DNA of 64,000 nt, taken from Heterocephalus glaber (lineage: Eukaryota; Chordata; Mammalia; Rodentia; Bathyergidae). A model generated the notes under the pieces. The model had not been told where the DNA came from, searched no databases, and worked only from the letters and a program-made list of their open reading frames with translations. Below are positions 11,280 to 23,356 of this stretch, in pieces. The translations under genes and the position numbers were made by a program. The stretch's first letter is position 1. The number at the start of each line of letters is the position of its first letter. The stretch lies in contig NW_004624732.1 of the NCBI RefSeq assembly GCF_000247695.1, positions 22,899,433 through 22,963,432 of the forward strand, in the 5' to 3' direction.

Positions 11280-11360
11280 TGCAAAAAGCTTTATTGAGCA
11301 CCTAGAATTTGCCAAGCACTCTTCCATGAGTATTAGTGCAACATTCTTACAAAAAGAAAC
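11280..11360 (-). repeat. L2/MIR-like fragment
   Basis: The phrase 'tttattgagcacctagaatt' followed by 'tgccaagcactcttcc' resembles the common end of L2-class or MIR3-class repeats in reverse orientation. It is short and may be part of the adjoining ancient repeat. Confidence 0.4.
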
Positions 11361-11402
11361 AAACAGATAATATCATAAATCTTTCTTTTCAACAAAATAC
11401 AG

Positions 11403-11815
11403 TGAAAATTACATCAAACTGAAAAAGGAAATTGTAGAAGACATCAGAAAATGGAAACATTTCATGTTCCTAGTTAGCCAGAACCAACACAATCAAAATG
11501 GCTATACTTCTAAAACTAATATACAGATTTAATGCAATTCCAGTCAAAATACCAATGCCATTTCTCACACAACTAGAAAAAAACTCCTAAAATTTATATG
11601 CAATCAGAAGAGACCCCAAATAGCAAAAGCAATCCTGGGTAACAAAACCAAAGCAGATGGCATCAAAATCACAGACTTGAAGTTGTATTGTAAAGCTACA
11701 GTGATTAAAACAGCAAGGCACTGGCACAAAAATAGACATGAGAATCAACGGAACAGAATAGAAGATGGAGAAACAACCCCAGGCACACACAGCTATTTTA
11801 TCTTTGTCAAATGAA
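11403..11815 (+). pseudogene. LINE-1 ORF2 fragment
   Basis: Translation on the + strand gives LINE-1 ORF2p-like sequence from the region C-terminal to the reverse transcriptase core. It includes a run near ENYIKLKKEIVEDIRKWKH and, after a frame change, [20 protein letters not shown] followed by [17 protein letters not shown]. It ends near DFIFVK-like text without the rest of ORF2, a 3'UTR or a poly-A tail. It is therefore an internal fragment left by deletion rather than a simple 5'-truncated insertion. Stops and frameshifts make it nonfunctional. Confidence 0.85.
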
Positions 11816-12004
11816 CATCTCTTTTAAAATTTGAAACCCTTTTCCCAGAGATGCTTCTCATCTCTTTCTTGTTTTATTTGCTTCCATGGGACATTTTGCC
11901 ACTGAGCAAACTGTAGGTGCTAGTTAGCTAGTTAGTAGGTTCATGGTTAATTTCTCTGCCCGTCTTCCTCTTCGGTATAACTTCTAAGATGTAACTGAAC
12001 ACAC

Positions 12005-12233
12005 TGTGCTAGTCAGCTTTCCATCATTGTGACAAAATGGCTAAGAAAGAAGATATGAAGGAGGTTACATATATTTTGACTCAAGATTTCAGTCCATGGT
12101 CATTTGCTGCCATTGTTTGGGCCCTCTAGTGAGGCCGAAGATCATGGTAGTCACACGTGGCAGAGGAAAGGTGCTCACCTCATTGCATCTTGGGAGGAAC
12201 AGGGGAGAGGCAGAGGGAGAGAGAGGAGAAGAA

Positions 12234-12293
<60 letters not shown>

Positions 12294-12490
12294 AGGGGGA
12301 GGAGGAGGAAGAAAAAGAGGAGGGGATGAAGAGGAGAAGGGACCACAGCCCCAATATGCCTGACAAAGGCACACCCCAGGGACCTAACTCCACCACTAGG
12401 CCCCACCTCCTGAAGCTTCCACCACCTCCCAGTAGCTCCGAGCCCTCAGCACATGGCCTTTGGGGGACATTCCAGATTCAAAGCATAACA
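12005..12490 (-). mobile_element. MaLR LTR with internal (AAAG)n expansion
   Basis: The left edge, 'tgtgctagtcagctttccat' and then 'cattgtgacaaaatggct', is the reverse complement of a MaLR 3' end. The right part, 'aggccccacctcctgaagct' to 'cagattcaaagcataaca', is the reverse complement of the 5' part of the LTR, which carries a gaggtggggcct-type block. The element is essentially full length. A purine-rich segment in its middle has grown into the (AAAG)n array at 12231-12293. The 148-codon frame at 12104-12550 is a translation of this repeat, not a gene. Confidence 0.8.
12231..12293 (+). repeat. (AAAG)n microsatellite
   Basis: About 16 perfect tetranucleotide units are followed by a G-rich purine extension to about 12330. 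All purines are on the + strand. It sits inside the MaLR LTR on the minus strand, where the family has a CT-rich block. Confidence 0.98.
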
Positions 12491-12779
12491 GAGTCTATTC
12501 TGTACACTGCTGTATTCTTGGTGCTTAGGATGGCATCTAGCAAACAGTAGATACACAACTCATGTATATTTAATAAATAAATAGACTCTATCACTAAGGA
12601 TCTTATCTGTTTATACAACCAACCTGAACTCACCCTTTCCTGAAAATACAGCCCTGTAAGACATTTTATGAAGTAGTCTAAGGTTAGTACCAAGAATCTT
12701 CAAGCTAGAGTTTTGTAGGCTCATGGTCTGAGGTCTTTCCAGGTCCAAGGACAGAGAAAGATCTTTTGGGGAAATGCAG
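12491..12779. other. Unique noncoding sequence
   Basis: The first part (cttggtgcttaggatggcat and atttaataaataaatagac) resembles the end of an ancient MIR or L2-like repeat. The rest is unassigned. Confidence 0.35.
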
Positions 12780-12990
12780 ACTGGAGCACAGAGGCAGGAG
12801 CAAATGCTTGGTTTATATCCTGACATTGCTACTTACAAACTCTGGTGCTCATTCCCTTGAAAGAGTTATTCAACTTCTCTGAGTCCGTTTCCTCGCCTGT
12901 GAGCTGACGATATACCCACCAGGTAACTGTGCTGTGAAGATGAAATTGAATATTGCATGCAGACAGCCAAGCTCACATCCACCACATGGA
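12780..12990 (+). repeat. MIR SINE relic
   Basis: The order 'gacattgctacttacaaact', 'ttattcaacttctctgagtc' and 'cgtttcctcgcctgtgagct' matches the MIR consensus on the + strand. Confidence 0.7.
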
Positions 12991-12999
12991 GCTCAGCAC

Positions 13000-13529
13000 T
13001 GCAGATTTCACTTCTCCTTCCCATGGAAATGCTGGAAGGAGAAGGCAAATACAAGAAGTGTGACAGCTCTTTGGAATGGCCTATGCATTGAGCAAGGAAA
13101 TAGGCTGAAGTGAAGTGATAGCCAATGACGTCAGCAGATCCAGCTGGCCTTGAAAGACAACAGAAATTCAAATATACAAATTAATTTGTTTCCCCCAAAC
13201 AAAAGTCTCCTGATAATCTAGCTGATCTCATCCACCTGTCATGAGGACTCAAACTGCATGCAAGTCCCATTGCTGCAGGTGTGGGTGGAGCCTCAAGCTC
13301 AAGTGTGGTCTGGAGCGCCACCGTGGTCTTTATATGATATGAGCGTCATGGCAAGCATTGCTCTGGGCCCCAGATCTGTATAATACTAACCCTTCCTATG
13401 CCTACAACTCTAGAACAGGCATCAGGAGAGGGCAGAGAATGATGACTCTAAGGCACTTACCAAGTATTATTACCCCCTTTCCCAAACATCCGGAGTCCCT
13501 GTTGCCTAAAATTCAGAGTGAGGCATCTT
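13000..13529. other. Unique noncoding sequence
   Basis: There are no recognised repeats and no supported coding frame. The short frames on both strands are unsupported. Confidence 0.4.
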
Positions 13530-13760
13530 GGCAGAGCTTTTAATGTTCCTTAAAATCTGGCCCCATCATGTGTCCCCACAATCTTTTATAACACTGTTAG
13601 AACATAACTCACCTAGTTATCATTCCTCAAACTTACCACACACTTCCACAGCTCCTCAATTTCACTCCTGCTCTTCCTCTTCTTGAAACCCCTTCTTCCA
13701 CTTACCCATTTCATCAGCTCACCCCAGGCTTTCCAGGCTCTCCACAGGAAGGCACCACAC
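13530..13760 (+). repeat. L2 LINE relic
   Basis: The phrases 'ccttaaaatctggccccatc', 'acttaccacacacttccaca' and 'caccccaggctttccaggct' fall in the L2 3' order, with strong C/T content. Divergence is high. Confidence 0.5.
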
Positions 13761-13814
13761 CTCTGGCTGAGCTGAGGAAAAGCAGGCAGAAGGTGACTGC
13801 TGTTTGCTGATCTC

Positions 13815-14010
13815 CTACTGCTGTACCAGGCCCTGGGATGAATGATCACAGAGATAGGTTGTTTTAATCTTCAGAATAACTCTTGGGTTATGCATTACCC
13901 CGATTCTACAGAGGAGAACTCTGATCTGTAAGAAATCAGCATAACCTTGTTCCCAAAGTCACAATTTGGAAGCATAATAAAGAGACCTGACCCAGATCCA
14001 GGGCCCCTTA
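13815..14010 (-). repeat. MIR SINE relic
   Basis: The blocks 'taccaggccctgggatgaat', 'attctacagaggagaactct' and 'caaagtcacaatttggaagc' correspond to the reverse complement of MIR. Confidence 0.55.
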
Positions 14011-15239
14011 CATCCACTGCCTCCCCTCATGTGCTTAGTGTTTCCGGTGCCTAGGATGGATAACTAAAGCTCTGCTGGTTTCATGGCCACCTTGATGGTG
14101 TGCTCTGGCTCTGACCTTGCTTCTTTGTCTCTGCCCAGTGGCTGCCTGGATGAAGCACTCAGCTCTCCCTGGCACTTCCCTCTCATGGCCTCTAGTGACA
14201 AATGTTAGAAGGACATTAGTTTTTACTCAGCTCATCAAGCTCATTGCCAAAGATGTCTACCTTTGGGTCTTAGTTTAGACCAGAAAGGAAGGAAAGTAAC
14301 TACTGTGCAAACAGAAGTCATTGAGGCCCAATTACCTGGCAACGTGTGGCACAGAAGTGGTCAAACAGATGAATGCACTACAGGGTCTCTAAGTACCACG
14401 TGGCAGAGTCCTTGCTTGTCAAACCTTCACTTAGCCTGCTGAAGGTTCACCCAGGCCCCTCCTTGCACTTGCTTGTAAACTCCCATTTTAACAAACAGCA
14501 CTGCTATGTCAGCTTAGCAAGAACTACCCCCACCCTCCATACCAGGTCAGGGTCCTCATCTTCCATCATACCCCAAGAGATATCTAAGCTAGAATTCTGT
14601 TAGGTCAGGTGAACCAGAATCCCTCTGATTGCTGATATTTCCTGTTAATCATTTTATATCTACCCACCCCTATTGCTCCTTGGCTGTTCATCCCCACCTG
14701 CTATGTGGTGCTTGGAGTTGAAGTCTACCTTCCTCCCCCAATGCAGTATCCCATTACCCTGGTCCGCACACCTGTCAAGATGTTCCTGAGTAAAGTCTGC
14801 CATACTATGCATTAACAAGCATGACTGAATAATCCTCCCTCGACACTATCTTGGGCCAGCCACTGGAAGCCTCCTTCCCATTTCCCCCGCTATGTTTGTC
14901 CCAGGTACCACCCCAGGCTCTTTGGTCTCCTTGCTCTTTGTGGGGCCCCAAGCTACTCATGAGGGTTCTCTGTTTATATCTCCAGGTGAATGCCTTCCTT
15001 CAGGCCAACTCTGTGTCCCACTGCCGCTGGGTACCTTCTCCCACATGTGCCAGCCACAACAAAACTCAAGCCTGGAACAGCCATGATAATCCTTCCTCCT
15101 TCTCAATAAGTTCTTGCTCTTCCTAATTCCTTTCTTCCATATGAAGACACTCACTGCATCACAAATCATAGAAGTTGACCCCTTCAACTTGCCCCTGTCT
15201 AATCGATTACTGAATTCTGGAAATTAGCATTCACAATAG
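14011..15239. other. Unique noncoding sequence
   Basis: The left part has no assignable family. C/T-rich sequence from about 14,620 onward may include extended L2 relics. Frames at 14373-14603, 14851-15126 and 14957-15187 overlap on opposite strands and look like chance. Confidence 0.4.
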
Positions 15240-15470
15240 CTGTCATTTTTCCTCTATTCAAGGGCCACTGCTGTAACTTGGGACTTATCTCTCAATTGGT
15301 CTCCTGGCCCCATTTTATCACCACCATTTATGAGCCACAAAGATGTTAGCCCCATCTTTCTGAAGTACAAATCTGATTGTGAACTCTCCTACCAAATCTA
15401 TGAGCATCTCTCCACTACTTTGAAAGCAAAACATATTGCACCTTAGAATGCACTGCACCTTGTGGTCATC
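15240..15470 (+). repeat. L2 LINE relic
   Basis: 'gccactgctgtaacttggg', 'caattggtctcctggcccc' and 'tttctgaagtacaaatctga' occur in the order of the L2 3' region on the + strand. Confidence 0.6.
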
Positions 15471-15954
15471 TGAATCTCTATTCAAAGAACAAGGTCTCTG
15501 AGTGGTTTGTCTTTGTGTTCCTGCTGACTATTCTAGATGCCAGCATAGGGCCAATTAATACATGAGTACACTGCCAAATGTCTGAAAACATGAGCAAATG
15601 AAAGAACTAACCCATGGAGGGAACATCTAAGAACTCTGCTAAGGTCAACATTTCTGAAAGAAATGTTCAGAGAGTAAAATTTCTATTCTCCCCTTTATAC
15701 TCACAGCTACCAGAACTACCAGACACTTTCCTGCCTCTTCATTAAACTGGTTTTGGGCTACATTAGCCCAGGCAGGATAGAGAAGAGAAGAAAAGAACTC
15801 TTTTTAAAGGGTACATTTCCCTCATTTAGTTTTCTGAGCTACTAAAACTTAATGCAAAAGTTCTTATGCATCTGGGGAGAACCAAATGCAAAGAATCTCA
15901 TATAGGAACCTGGGTTTCTTCATCCAAAGTACTGAGAAAGGGCACTTGTCACCA
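15471..15954. other. Unique noncoding sequence
   Basis: No repeat or gene was recognised. Confidence 0.4.
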
Positions 15955-16135
15955 AATCTCAAATGTGATGTTCATAAGAATATTCTGATGACTTCCTTAA
16001 AAATTTTCATCTCATCTCCTGATTCTGATTCAGTGGGTCTGGGGAGGGACCCAGGAAACATTTTAATGAGCAAGGTCACAGGTGTTTCTGGTGCAGGTGG
16101 TCCAGGAATCACACTTTAAAAGCACTGCTTTAGGT
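15955..16135 (+). mobile_element. MER5A hAT-Charlie MITE
   Basis: 'tctgattcagtgggtctggg', 'gagggacccaggaaacattt', 'gtggtccaggaatcacact' and the terminal 'ttaaaagcactgc' match MER5A in order and orientation. This is an ancient, nonautonomous element. Confidence 0.85.
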
Positions 16136-16647
16136 GTTTGGTAAACATTCCTACTGGTTCCTAAGCTGAATATAATTTTCTTTGATTTTTCAAAAACCTA
16201 CTCCAGGACAAAGTGCTCTGAAGAGCAAGTATATTTGATATTCTATTCAGGACTAATGGGAGCAATCAGTTCTTCTCAGCTTGGAGAGCCCATTAGGAGA
16301 GCAGATGAGCTAAGTATTTAGATGTTCAAGATGCATTTGGAATATCATTCACAACTCCTCTCACAGGAAAAACTAAAAACAATTCTACTGCTGAGAGAGG
16401 CTGTTTGTGTCCGTGTGCATGTGGGCGTACACACAAATACACACAAGCATGCCCACTCACAGGTGCACATGCTGCCACGTGGATTGATTAAGTCCATCTC
16501 ACTTCAATAAACCCAAATATTCTTGTGCTACCAATTTCACCATTTGGGGGTAAAGTTAACAACATTCAGAGGAAAATTTAAAATTAAATCTGTAAGTCTA
16601 ATACGGACAGAGAAGGGTTGTGTGGAAGGAAAAACAATTGCATTTGT
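16136..16647. other. Unique noncoding sequence
   Basis: It contains a short, imperfect CA-rich patch near 16,420-16,450. Nothing else is assignable. Confidence 0.4.
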
Positions 16648-16826
16648 AAGCTGGACATGGTGTCACAAACCTATCCCCAGCACTCTGGAAGGCCGAGGGT
16701 TGCAAGTTCAAGCCCAGCCTGGGCAACTTAGTAACTTAGTGAGTCCCTGACTCAAAATAAAAAATAAAAGAATGACAAAGGCCCTGGTTTAATCCCCAGT
16801 ACTACCACCACCACAAAAAAAAAAAG
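16648..16826 (+). mobile_element. B1-dID composite SINE
   Basis: The left half is a B1/7SL-derived monomer: 'ctggacatggtgtcacaaac', 'ccccagcactctggaaggc' and 'ttcaagcccagcctgggcaa'. It joins an A-rich linker and a shortened ID-like half ending 'tttaatccccagtactacca', followed by a poly-A tail near 16815-16825. This is the best copy in the window for recognising the dimeric B1-dID structure and the main basis for placing the organism among non-murid rodents. Confidence 0.85.
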
Positions 16827-16930
16827 TCACATTAGTGTCTCCACAGTACATTATAAACTAGATGTAGAAACTCCAGAGCCAAGTTTTAGTGCACAGAAAA
16901 AGCCAAGTTCCAGCTGCACATCCCAATACA

Positions 16931-16946
16931 GACACACACACACACA
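16931..16946 (+). repeat. Short (CA)n tract
   Basis: Eight CA-type units, including the first GA step, lie just upstream of an A/T-rich stretch. Confidence 0.9.
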
Positions 16947-19139
16947 TTTAAAAGTGAAAAAAATATTAAAATTTTAAATTATTAGTATGAATATTATAAT
17001 TTCTCTTTACATTACACAATGCTAGATAAGTACAAATCTAAGACCACTAAACTCAATTCAGATACAATGTGTATTTCATGGCTTATACATGTGTATGTAC
17101 TTCATTCTGACAAGAAGAGTGCAAACCCTATGCAAACCCTGTACAAAACAACCCTATAATTGATTGTTTTAATTTTTCTTTCACTTTGAATATGTGCATG
17201 TTTTCCCCAAAACACTGGAAGCTGAAAGTTGACAGCTTCCTTACCACACTGACCTTGGATTGGCTCTGAGACTTTTTCAACACCCTGTGGATCCATCAGA
17301 ATGTTGGGTTCGTGGGGCATGATGAATTCTGTACTCATGTGGGCATCAGTGGACATGTGGACTCTCCATTGTCCCATTGGACTTCACTTCTAAAACACAA
17401 GTTCAAAGAAAAAATGATTAAGAATATGAAGATGGCAGCACCAAAACACAAAAGCAAGCACCAAGCCTCCTGTGTGTAGGACCATGGAAGTGCCCTGTGT
17501 GCTCTGTGGAGCCTGGTGGCCATCCAGACCTAGACTGTGATGGAGGCAATTGTGAGAAATCTGGAGGTTGGAGACTATGGACCTGAATTGGAGAAGATGA
17601 GGGAGAGGAAAAACTGCCCTGGGAGGGGGCTGCTTTCAAAGTCAGTGGGGCAGAGGTGAGTGAAAAGGGCTGCTGCTGAAGGGCTGACACCCATGAGAAG
17701 GAGAAAGGATGAAGGGAGGGATGAACGTGAACTGAGAGGGAGCCAAGCCTATGGTGACTGAAGGAAAGCTCACAGTGCCCCACAGGGAACCTCAGGAAAA
17801 GTCATCAGTGCCTCAGAGGAGGGGTGGGGGAGCTGCAGGAAGCCACTGAATTAGCCCAGCTTCCGGTCTCCAGCAGGTCCAGCTGTGGGTGGACAGGAGA
17901 TACAGGTTTGAAAGAAGTTCAGCGCTTTATGACACCAGACTTGACAATTGAACTACAGAATTGCAGCTGTTTTTCTGACTAAAAGGGGATGGTTCATTAT
18001 CTAAGAGTGGCAGCACATTCCAGAGTCTGTCCATGATCATGGCAGCCGAGGTACTGAGAGGCAACAGTCCACTATTTGTTTGACTTCGACAGAAGGGCTA
18101 AAAGTGTTTTTAATTTGTGCAAGGAAATGTTTCCCTGTGCGCGCACACACATATGGCACACACCCCTGCATGCTCGAGTGCACATACACATAACTCTGCC
18201 ACAGGGATCCACTAAGATCGTTTTACTTTCTATACACAGAAAGATTTGTGTCACCTATTTCACTATTGGGAATGAAAAGTTAACTCAAAATCTAATCTAC
18301 AGCTCTAATAAGGAGGAAGCAGGGTTGTATAAAGAAAAATGTCATATCTGCTTCGTTGTCTATTATGAATGTAAAAACATAAGATGAAAGACTCTGGGGC
18401 TTAACTTCCTCCACAGTTCTACTGGATTTTGTTGGGGTGGTTTTTTTTTACCAGTTTGTATGTTTTCCTTTCTTTTCTTTTTCTTGCTTACTTGTTCATT
18501 TATTTTAGTGATGGTATGATAATTATGTCTGACATGAACTTAGGTCACAGACCTGTGCCCAGCTCAGAATCCAGAGGATGTTTCTTAAAGGCATCCCCCC
18601 AAGTCCAAATTAAAGTTCATTGAAAATGAACTGTGAATTATTTGCAACAATACACTAACATACACTATATACTCACCATAGTGCTTAGCTAAAGATTTCT
18701 GGCCACCTCAAACTGATGGTTGGTTGCTAGTACTTAACCCTGAAGTCAAAAGAAATAAATCATGCATCTTTGAGCTGCAAAGAAAGAACCAATGTGAACC
18801 ATAGTATTTTCTATTGTATTCTATAGGGAGGAGACTCTACCTTTTTGGGTCATAGCAAAGTATCTGATTCTGAATTTTAGACCACTTTTTCTATTTGCAA
18901 CATAAAAACAGATTTTTGAGGGGTTTTTTTAATGATTTATAGTTCTACTAGCACAAATATATAGGCAAAATTAGTAAATCTCATCTAGCCAGAGCTGTCT
19001 GCAAAAATCATTTGTATTCTCAACAATAATTTCAAAACTTTTACATTTCCACCTTAGTCTCTAACCCTAACATTCTTTCTTTCCTGAAAGACCATTTCAA
19101 GCAGCTACTACGGCAACTGGAATAAGTGATTGTGTCAAA
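16947..19139. other. Unique noncoding sequence, about 2.2 kb
   Basis: No family was recognised. Short frames on both strands include a 121-codon minus frame at 17418-17783 rich in S, P, L and H, but no domain, signal sequence or splice context supports it. CA-rich patches occur near 18,140-18,190. Confidence 0.4.
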
Positions 19140-19345
19140 CACCATTTCTGAGGTCTTTCTGTGTGCTAGGCTCTATTTTAAGGATTCCACTTATCTTGAC
19201 CACTTGGTCTTTACCACAACACTATGCATGTTACAGATGCTGATAGTGAAGCCAGAGTGTCCCCAGCTTGCTCAAGTCCTCTAGCTACTAGCAGCAGGAC
19301 AGAGAGGCAGACCCAACAGGCTGGCACTGTGTTCTTGTCCTCAGC
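19140..19345 (-). repeat. MIR SINE relic
   Basis: The blocks 'ctgtgtgctaggctctattt', 'gttacagatgctgatagtga' and 'aagtcctctagctactagca' are reverse-complement MIR in order. Confidence 0.6.
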
Positions 19346-22300
19346 CCCTCCTTTCCCCTACCACTGGGTGACTGGAAGCTATGCCTCTCCTTAATGGATT
19401 CATAATGTCATCAGCACTAAACAGACTCAAACAGTTAAAAATACAGGTCTTCAATCCAGTGTTTTACCAAATCACACAGTGAATCTTAAGATAAGCATTG
19501 AAAGTGTTTCCTTATCTAGATAATGAATGCAATAGCAAGAGCCCTCTACTGCCTCCAGAAGGTTGATATGGAGTCAAGAAGCAGGAAAGTGATCTTTACA
19601 TAAATATCTGGTTCGTAATAATCCATTACCCTTAATGACTCAAATCCTTTTTGAAATTATTTTTTCAACTATTCAGGTAATCACTAGTTTAATGGAAGGA
19701 GGGGAAAAAAAGAAAAAAGAAGGAGAGTATGAGGAAGGGAGGGAGATAGAGAGGAAGTGAGGCAGTGAGGGAAGGAAGAAACAAGGAGAAAGTGAGACAA
19801 AAAACAAGCAAACTCTATGTGAAAGAAGTGGCAGAACTCAGATTAGACCCAGTTTCTCTTACTCCAAACCCCAAATGAGAAAAAAATCATTATATAGGCC
19901 TTTTAATGTAGTTCTGCAGTAGGTTTTGAAACCTAATTTATTTTTGTTTGTTCTTTTTAGTTTGGTTTTGTTTTTGTTTAACATTTCAGAGGAAATCATT
20001 CTCTTGGGAATGTGTTGCAAGTGTCATAGGCATGCTAGAAGAAAGTGGGGATTATAGTAACATCTCAGGAAAAATATACTCAATATAGCAGAAAGATATT
20101 AGTTTTTTAAAAATTGCTCCATGAAGATGTAGCTGACAAAGACACACACAGGAGCAGGGCCTTATGCCATACTCACTTCCTGCCATATCTGAGGCTGGAG
20201 GAGTCTACAGGGAGAATAACCAGGGTCAAAGGCTGGTGAGAGGCCACTCACTGTCTCCTAAGGGATGCATTTTTACTGTTCTTGTCTTCGCTGTTTTAAT
20301 TATTTACTAGTGCCCTGTTCTTATAGTGAGTAGAGTCTTCTCTGAAAATAATCTGTTCCCCCCAGCAGAATGAATAAGGCTTCTTCTTCTCAGAATAATT
20401 GCTTTTTGTCCAAAATGCAAACCACCTTGTTATAGTGGCTATTTCGTGGTGTGAGTAAACTGACTGAAGGAGCATCACCAAAATGACAGCCTTGCTTCTC
20501 TTATCCTCTGATAAGCCTCCAACATGGGGAGACAAGAGAAATGAACAAAGGAAATACCTAACAAATAGCCAAAAGCCTGAAAGTAACCAATTCTCTCAGG
20601 AATTGCCCACCTCCACCACAACACATTACAGAAATTGCCCACTCAAAAGTCTACCTGGGGCCAGGCAGACGACAAAGACTGGTGAAACTGATTCAGGTAT
20701 AGACATGGGCATGTCCCCAATGTTCCCAGGACATTGGTACACTCTCTCAAAATGCAGCTAATGTGGCCAACTCTGAGATTCTTTCAACAGTAGCTGGAAA
20801 TCAAGACTTTCACGTGAAACATGCCAATTTTCAAATCTGGTAACTTTTGTTTCAATTTAATACATTGTAGGGCCAACCAAAACCCATTTCCTGGCCAAAA
20901 TGTGATCAGACTTCATGTGAACATCTGCTAACCTACGGGTTGTCCTGTCCAGCAGATCACTCAGTGACCATGGGCATAAATTGGAATAATCTTTATGGCA
21001 GTCTTTGGATGCTCTTGATATTTGAAGCCCTGAACTTAACAATTACTTTGAAGGGCTCAAAAGCATGCAGCTAGAAAAAGAATGGGTCTTTCTTTCTGTC
21101 TGTGGAGGGTGGGATGGGGTCGGCATTTACATTTTATGAGTTACACCAACTGCAAAATAATAGGAAAAACAATAATACAGGTTTATTATGGAATTGAAAT
21201 GTGCTCATTCACAAACACAAGGTCAAGCAGAAACCTCCTGGAAGGTGCTCCATAAATCTTAGTTCTCAGCTCCAGGCAAAGGGATGGGTGACCTTGAGCA
21301 TATTTCTCTATTTTTCTGGACTTCCAATGTTCAAATGTTGAGTTGGGACCATATTATCTCCATGGCTCCCAGGATGCCACCTTTCTGAAAGTCTTTGACA
21401 GCCACCTTCCAGTTCCTGGCAGTGCCTCCCTATGACATCTTGCTCTCCCTGTAATTACTAGGATGACTTTACTAACACAGTTAGCTCAAAATTGAGCAAA
21501 GGACTCATTAACGATTTAACCATGTTTAAAAAGAAAATACAAAAGATCTCCAGATCTCTCAGAATGCTATCTAAAGAATAAATGATTGTCATTTAAGTTT
21601 TGACATAATTATAACATTAAAGGTTAAAATGTGCACTGCTCGGTAATCCTTCCTGAATAATTGCAGTGTTCCAGAGGATGTGGAGCTTGGTAATTGACTT
21701 GCCTGAAGGTTGCTAGGGAGGCACTAGCGCAGGATGAGTGAAGGGAATTAAACAATGGGACCTGAAAGAGACAGTTCTGTCTCAGAGAATAACCTAGTTA
21801 ACTGCAGCAAGTAGGGACAGAGAAGGAGGGACAGGAACAGAATCCAGCTCGCAGGCAATGAGGCTAGCTGTGCAGAGACCAATACAGCTGTGGCGTTGTG
21901 GAGAAAGACACCATTCACCACACCTCTGTGCCTTGTCCTGTACATGAGGCTACTGTTATACTCCTTCATTGTTATGGGTCCCCAGTCCCAGGCAAGTTTT
22001 GTTGCAAAACAAAAAATCTCAGCATTGTAACAATTGATGAATGTTGCAGTTCGCTTGCATGTCTTAGGTTCTGCTGTGGCCAGTCTGGGTTTGCTCCGCA
22101 TGTCTCTCACCTTCCTGTAACCAGCACATGTCCTGGGCAGAGTCCTATCATTGTGATGACACAGAGTCTAAGGATAAGCAAAAACGCATGGGGCCTCTCA
22201 GGAATCAGCTCAGATCTGAGACACTGCTATTTCCATCGCACTCTACAGTAACACCACCATACCCAACATCCATGCAGGGAAAATACTCCTTCTATGGGAG

Positions 22301-22814
22301 GTGGGAGAACATAGCCACTGAACGAACAATCAATCATCTCATCTACTGCACCCTAGAGACCAGGAGCCTGGGAGGGTAGGAATATTCTTGTTCCCTCCCC
22401 AGCACTTTGCCCAGAACAGCTCTAGAAAAGTTGACATTCATTTGTTTGTTGAAATGCAGGCCAGTGGTACCCAGTGGTAGACATTCAGACCAAAGGCTAG
22501 GATAATGGAGACTTTGCAGGAGAACTGGCATTAGAGAAGTCTGGAAATGACTGGAATGCCAGCTACATTACTCATTCCTGAGAAGTAGACTGAAAGGGAG
22601 ATCTACAAGATCTGGATCAACAAGCCAACAGTTAAACAGATGAACAACGAGGTGACCACGAGGCCCAGAAGAGGCAGATGCTCAGTCATGAGACCCATGA
22701 CAGCTGACAGGAGCAGAACCACAGTAGAACTGCATCTCTGAACAGAAATATTCTCCTTCCTCAGCTCATCTGGTCCTAGTACCTGGGACTTTGGCTGTTT
22801 GGAAAGCTGGAAAG
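19346..22814. other. Largely unique sequence with a purine-rich patch at about 19,690-19,800
   Basis: The purine patch is an irregular GAGGAAGG-type tract on the + strand, not a perfect microsatellite. The remainder has no recognised transposon and no supported gene. The overlapping opposite-strand frames at 21748-22110 and 21898-22251 cannot both be real and neither shows domain features. A small repeat-free segment at 21600-21760 is discussed as a finding. Confidence 0.4.
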
Positions 22815-22985
22815 AACATGGACTGTAGCACTGGAAACATCTGGAGCCTTCCATCATATCTAACAAGGTACACTTTCTAACCATGAAGTTTATTTCTTCA
22901 TCTGTGAAATGGAAGTAAGAGCATTTCTTCACTGTGTTGTAGTGAGGTTTACAATCAGACAGCATATGTAACATGCCAATGTTCT
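22815..22985 (+). repeat. MIR SINE relic
   Basis: 'tttatttcttcatctgtgaa', 'atggaagtaagagcatttct' and 'gtgttgtagtgaggtttac' follow the MIR core in sense orientation. Confidence 0.6.
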
Positions 22986-23356
22986 TTGTGCCAGTATGCT
23001 TGGTTCTGGAGAGGACCCTCTTCTGGGCTGTCCACAGCTGACTTCTTGCTATGTCCTCATAGGGCAGAAAGACTTCAAGCTAGTTCCCTGGCACATAAGG
23101 GCACTAATCCCATTCATGAAGGCTCCTGGCTCATGAAGGAATCACCACCCAAAGGCCTTCCCTCTTTTTTGTCCAGCATCAGCTGGGCCCTCTCTCTTAC
23201 AATACCATCAATATATTAACGTGAGGAAGGCACAAATATTCAGACTTTAGCAGGTCCCTTTACCCCAAATAATAATACTTAGTATATTACAAAGAAATTT
23301 TCTCCTCTGTTCTTTCATAAGATTGTCAAAGTCTTCCTTGGAAAGACAAGTGTTAC
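22986..23356. other. Unique noncoding sequence
   Basis: The phrase 'agggcactaatcccattcat' followed by 'gaaggctcctggctcatga' at about 23,098-23,140 resembles the middle of a MaLR/MLT1-type LTR in reverse orientation. It is too short to define the element. Confidence 0.4.

Noticed and set aside
12104..12550. 148-codon plus-strand open frame, and other frames across the same tract
   Set aside because: Its core is a translation of the (AAAG)n array (K/E/R repeats) inside a MaLR LTR. The opposite strand gives equally open L/F/S frames. No domain or start context supports it.
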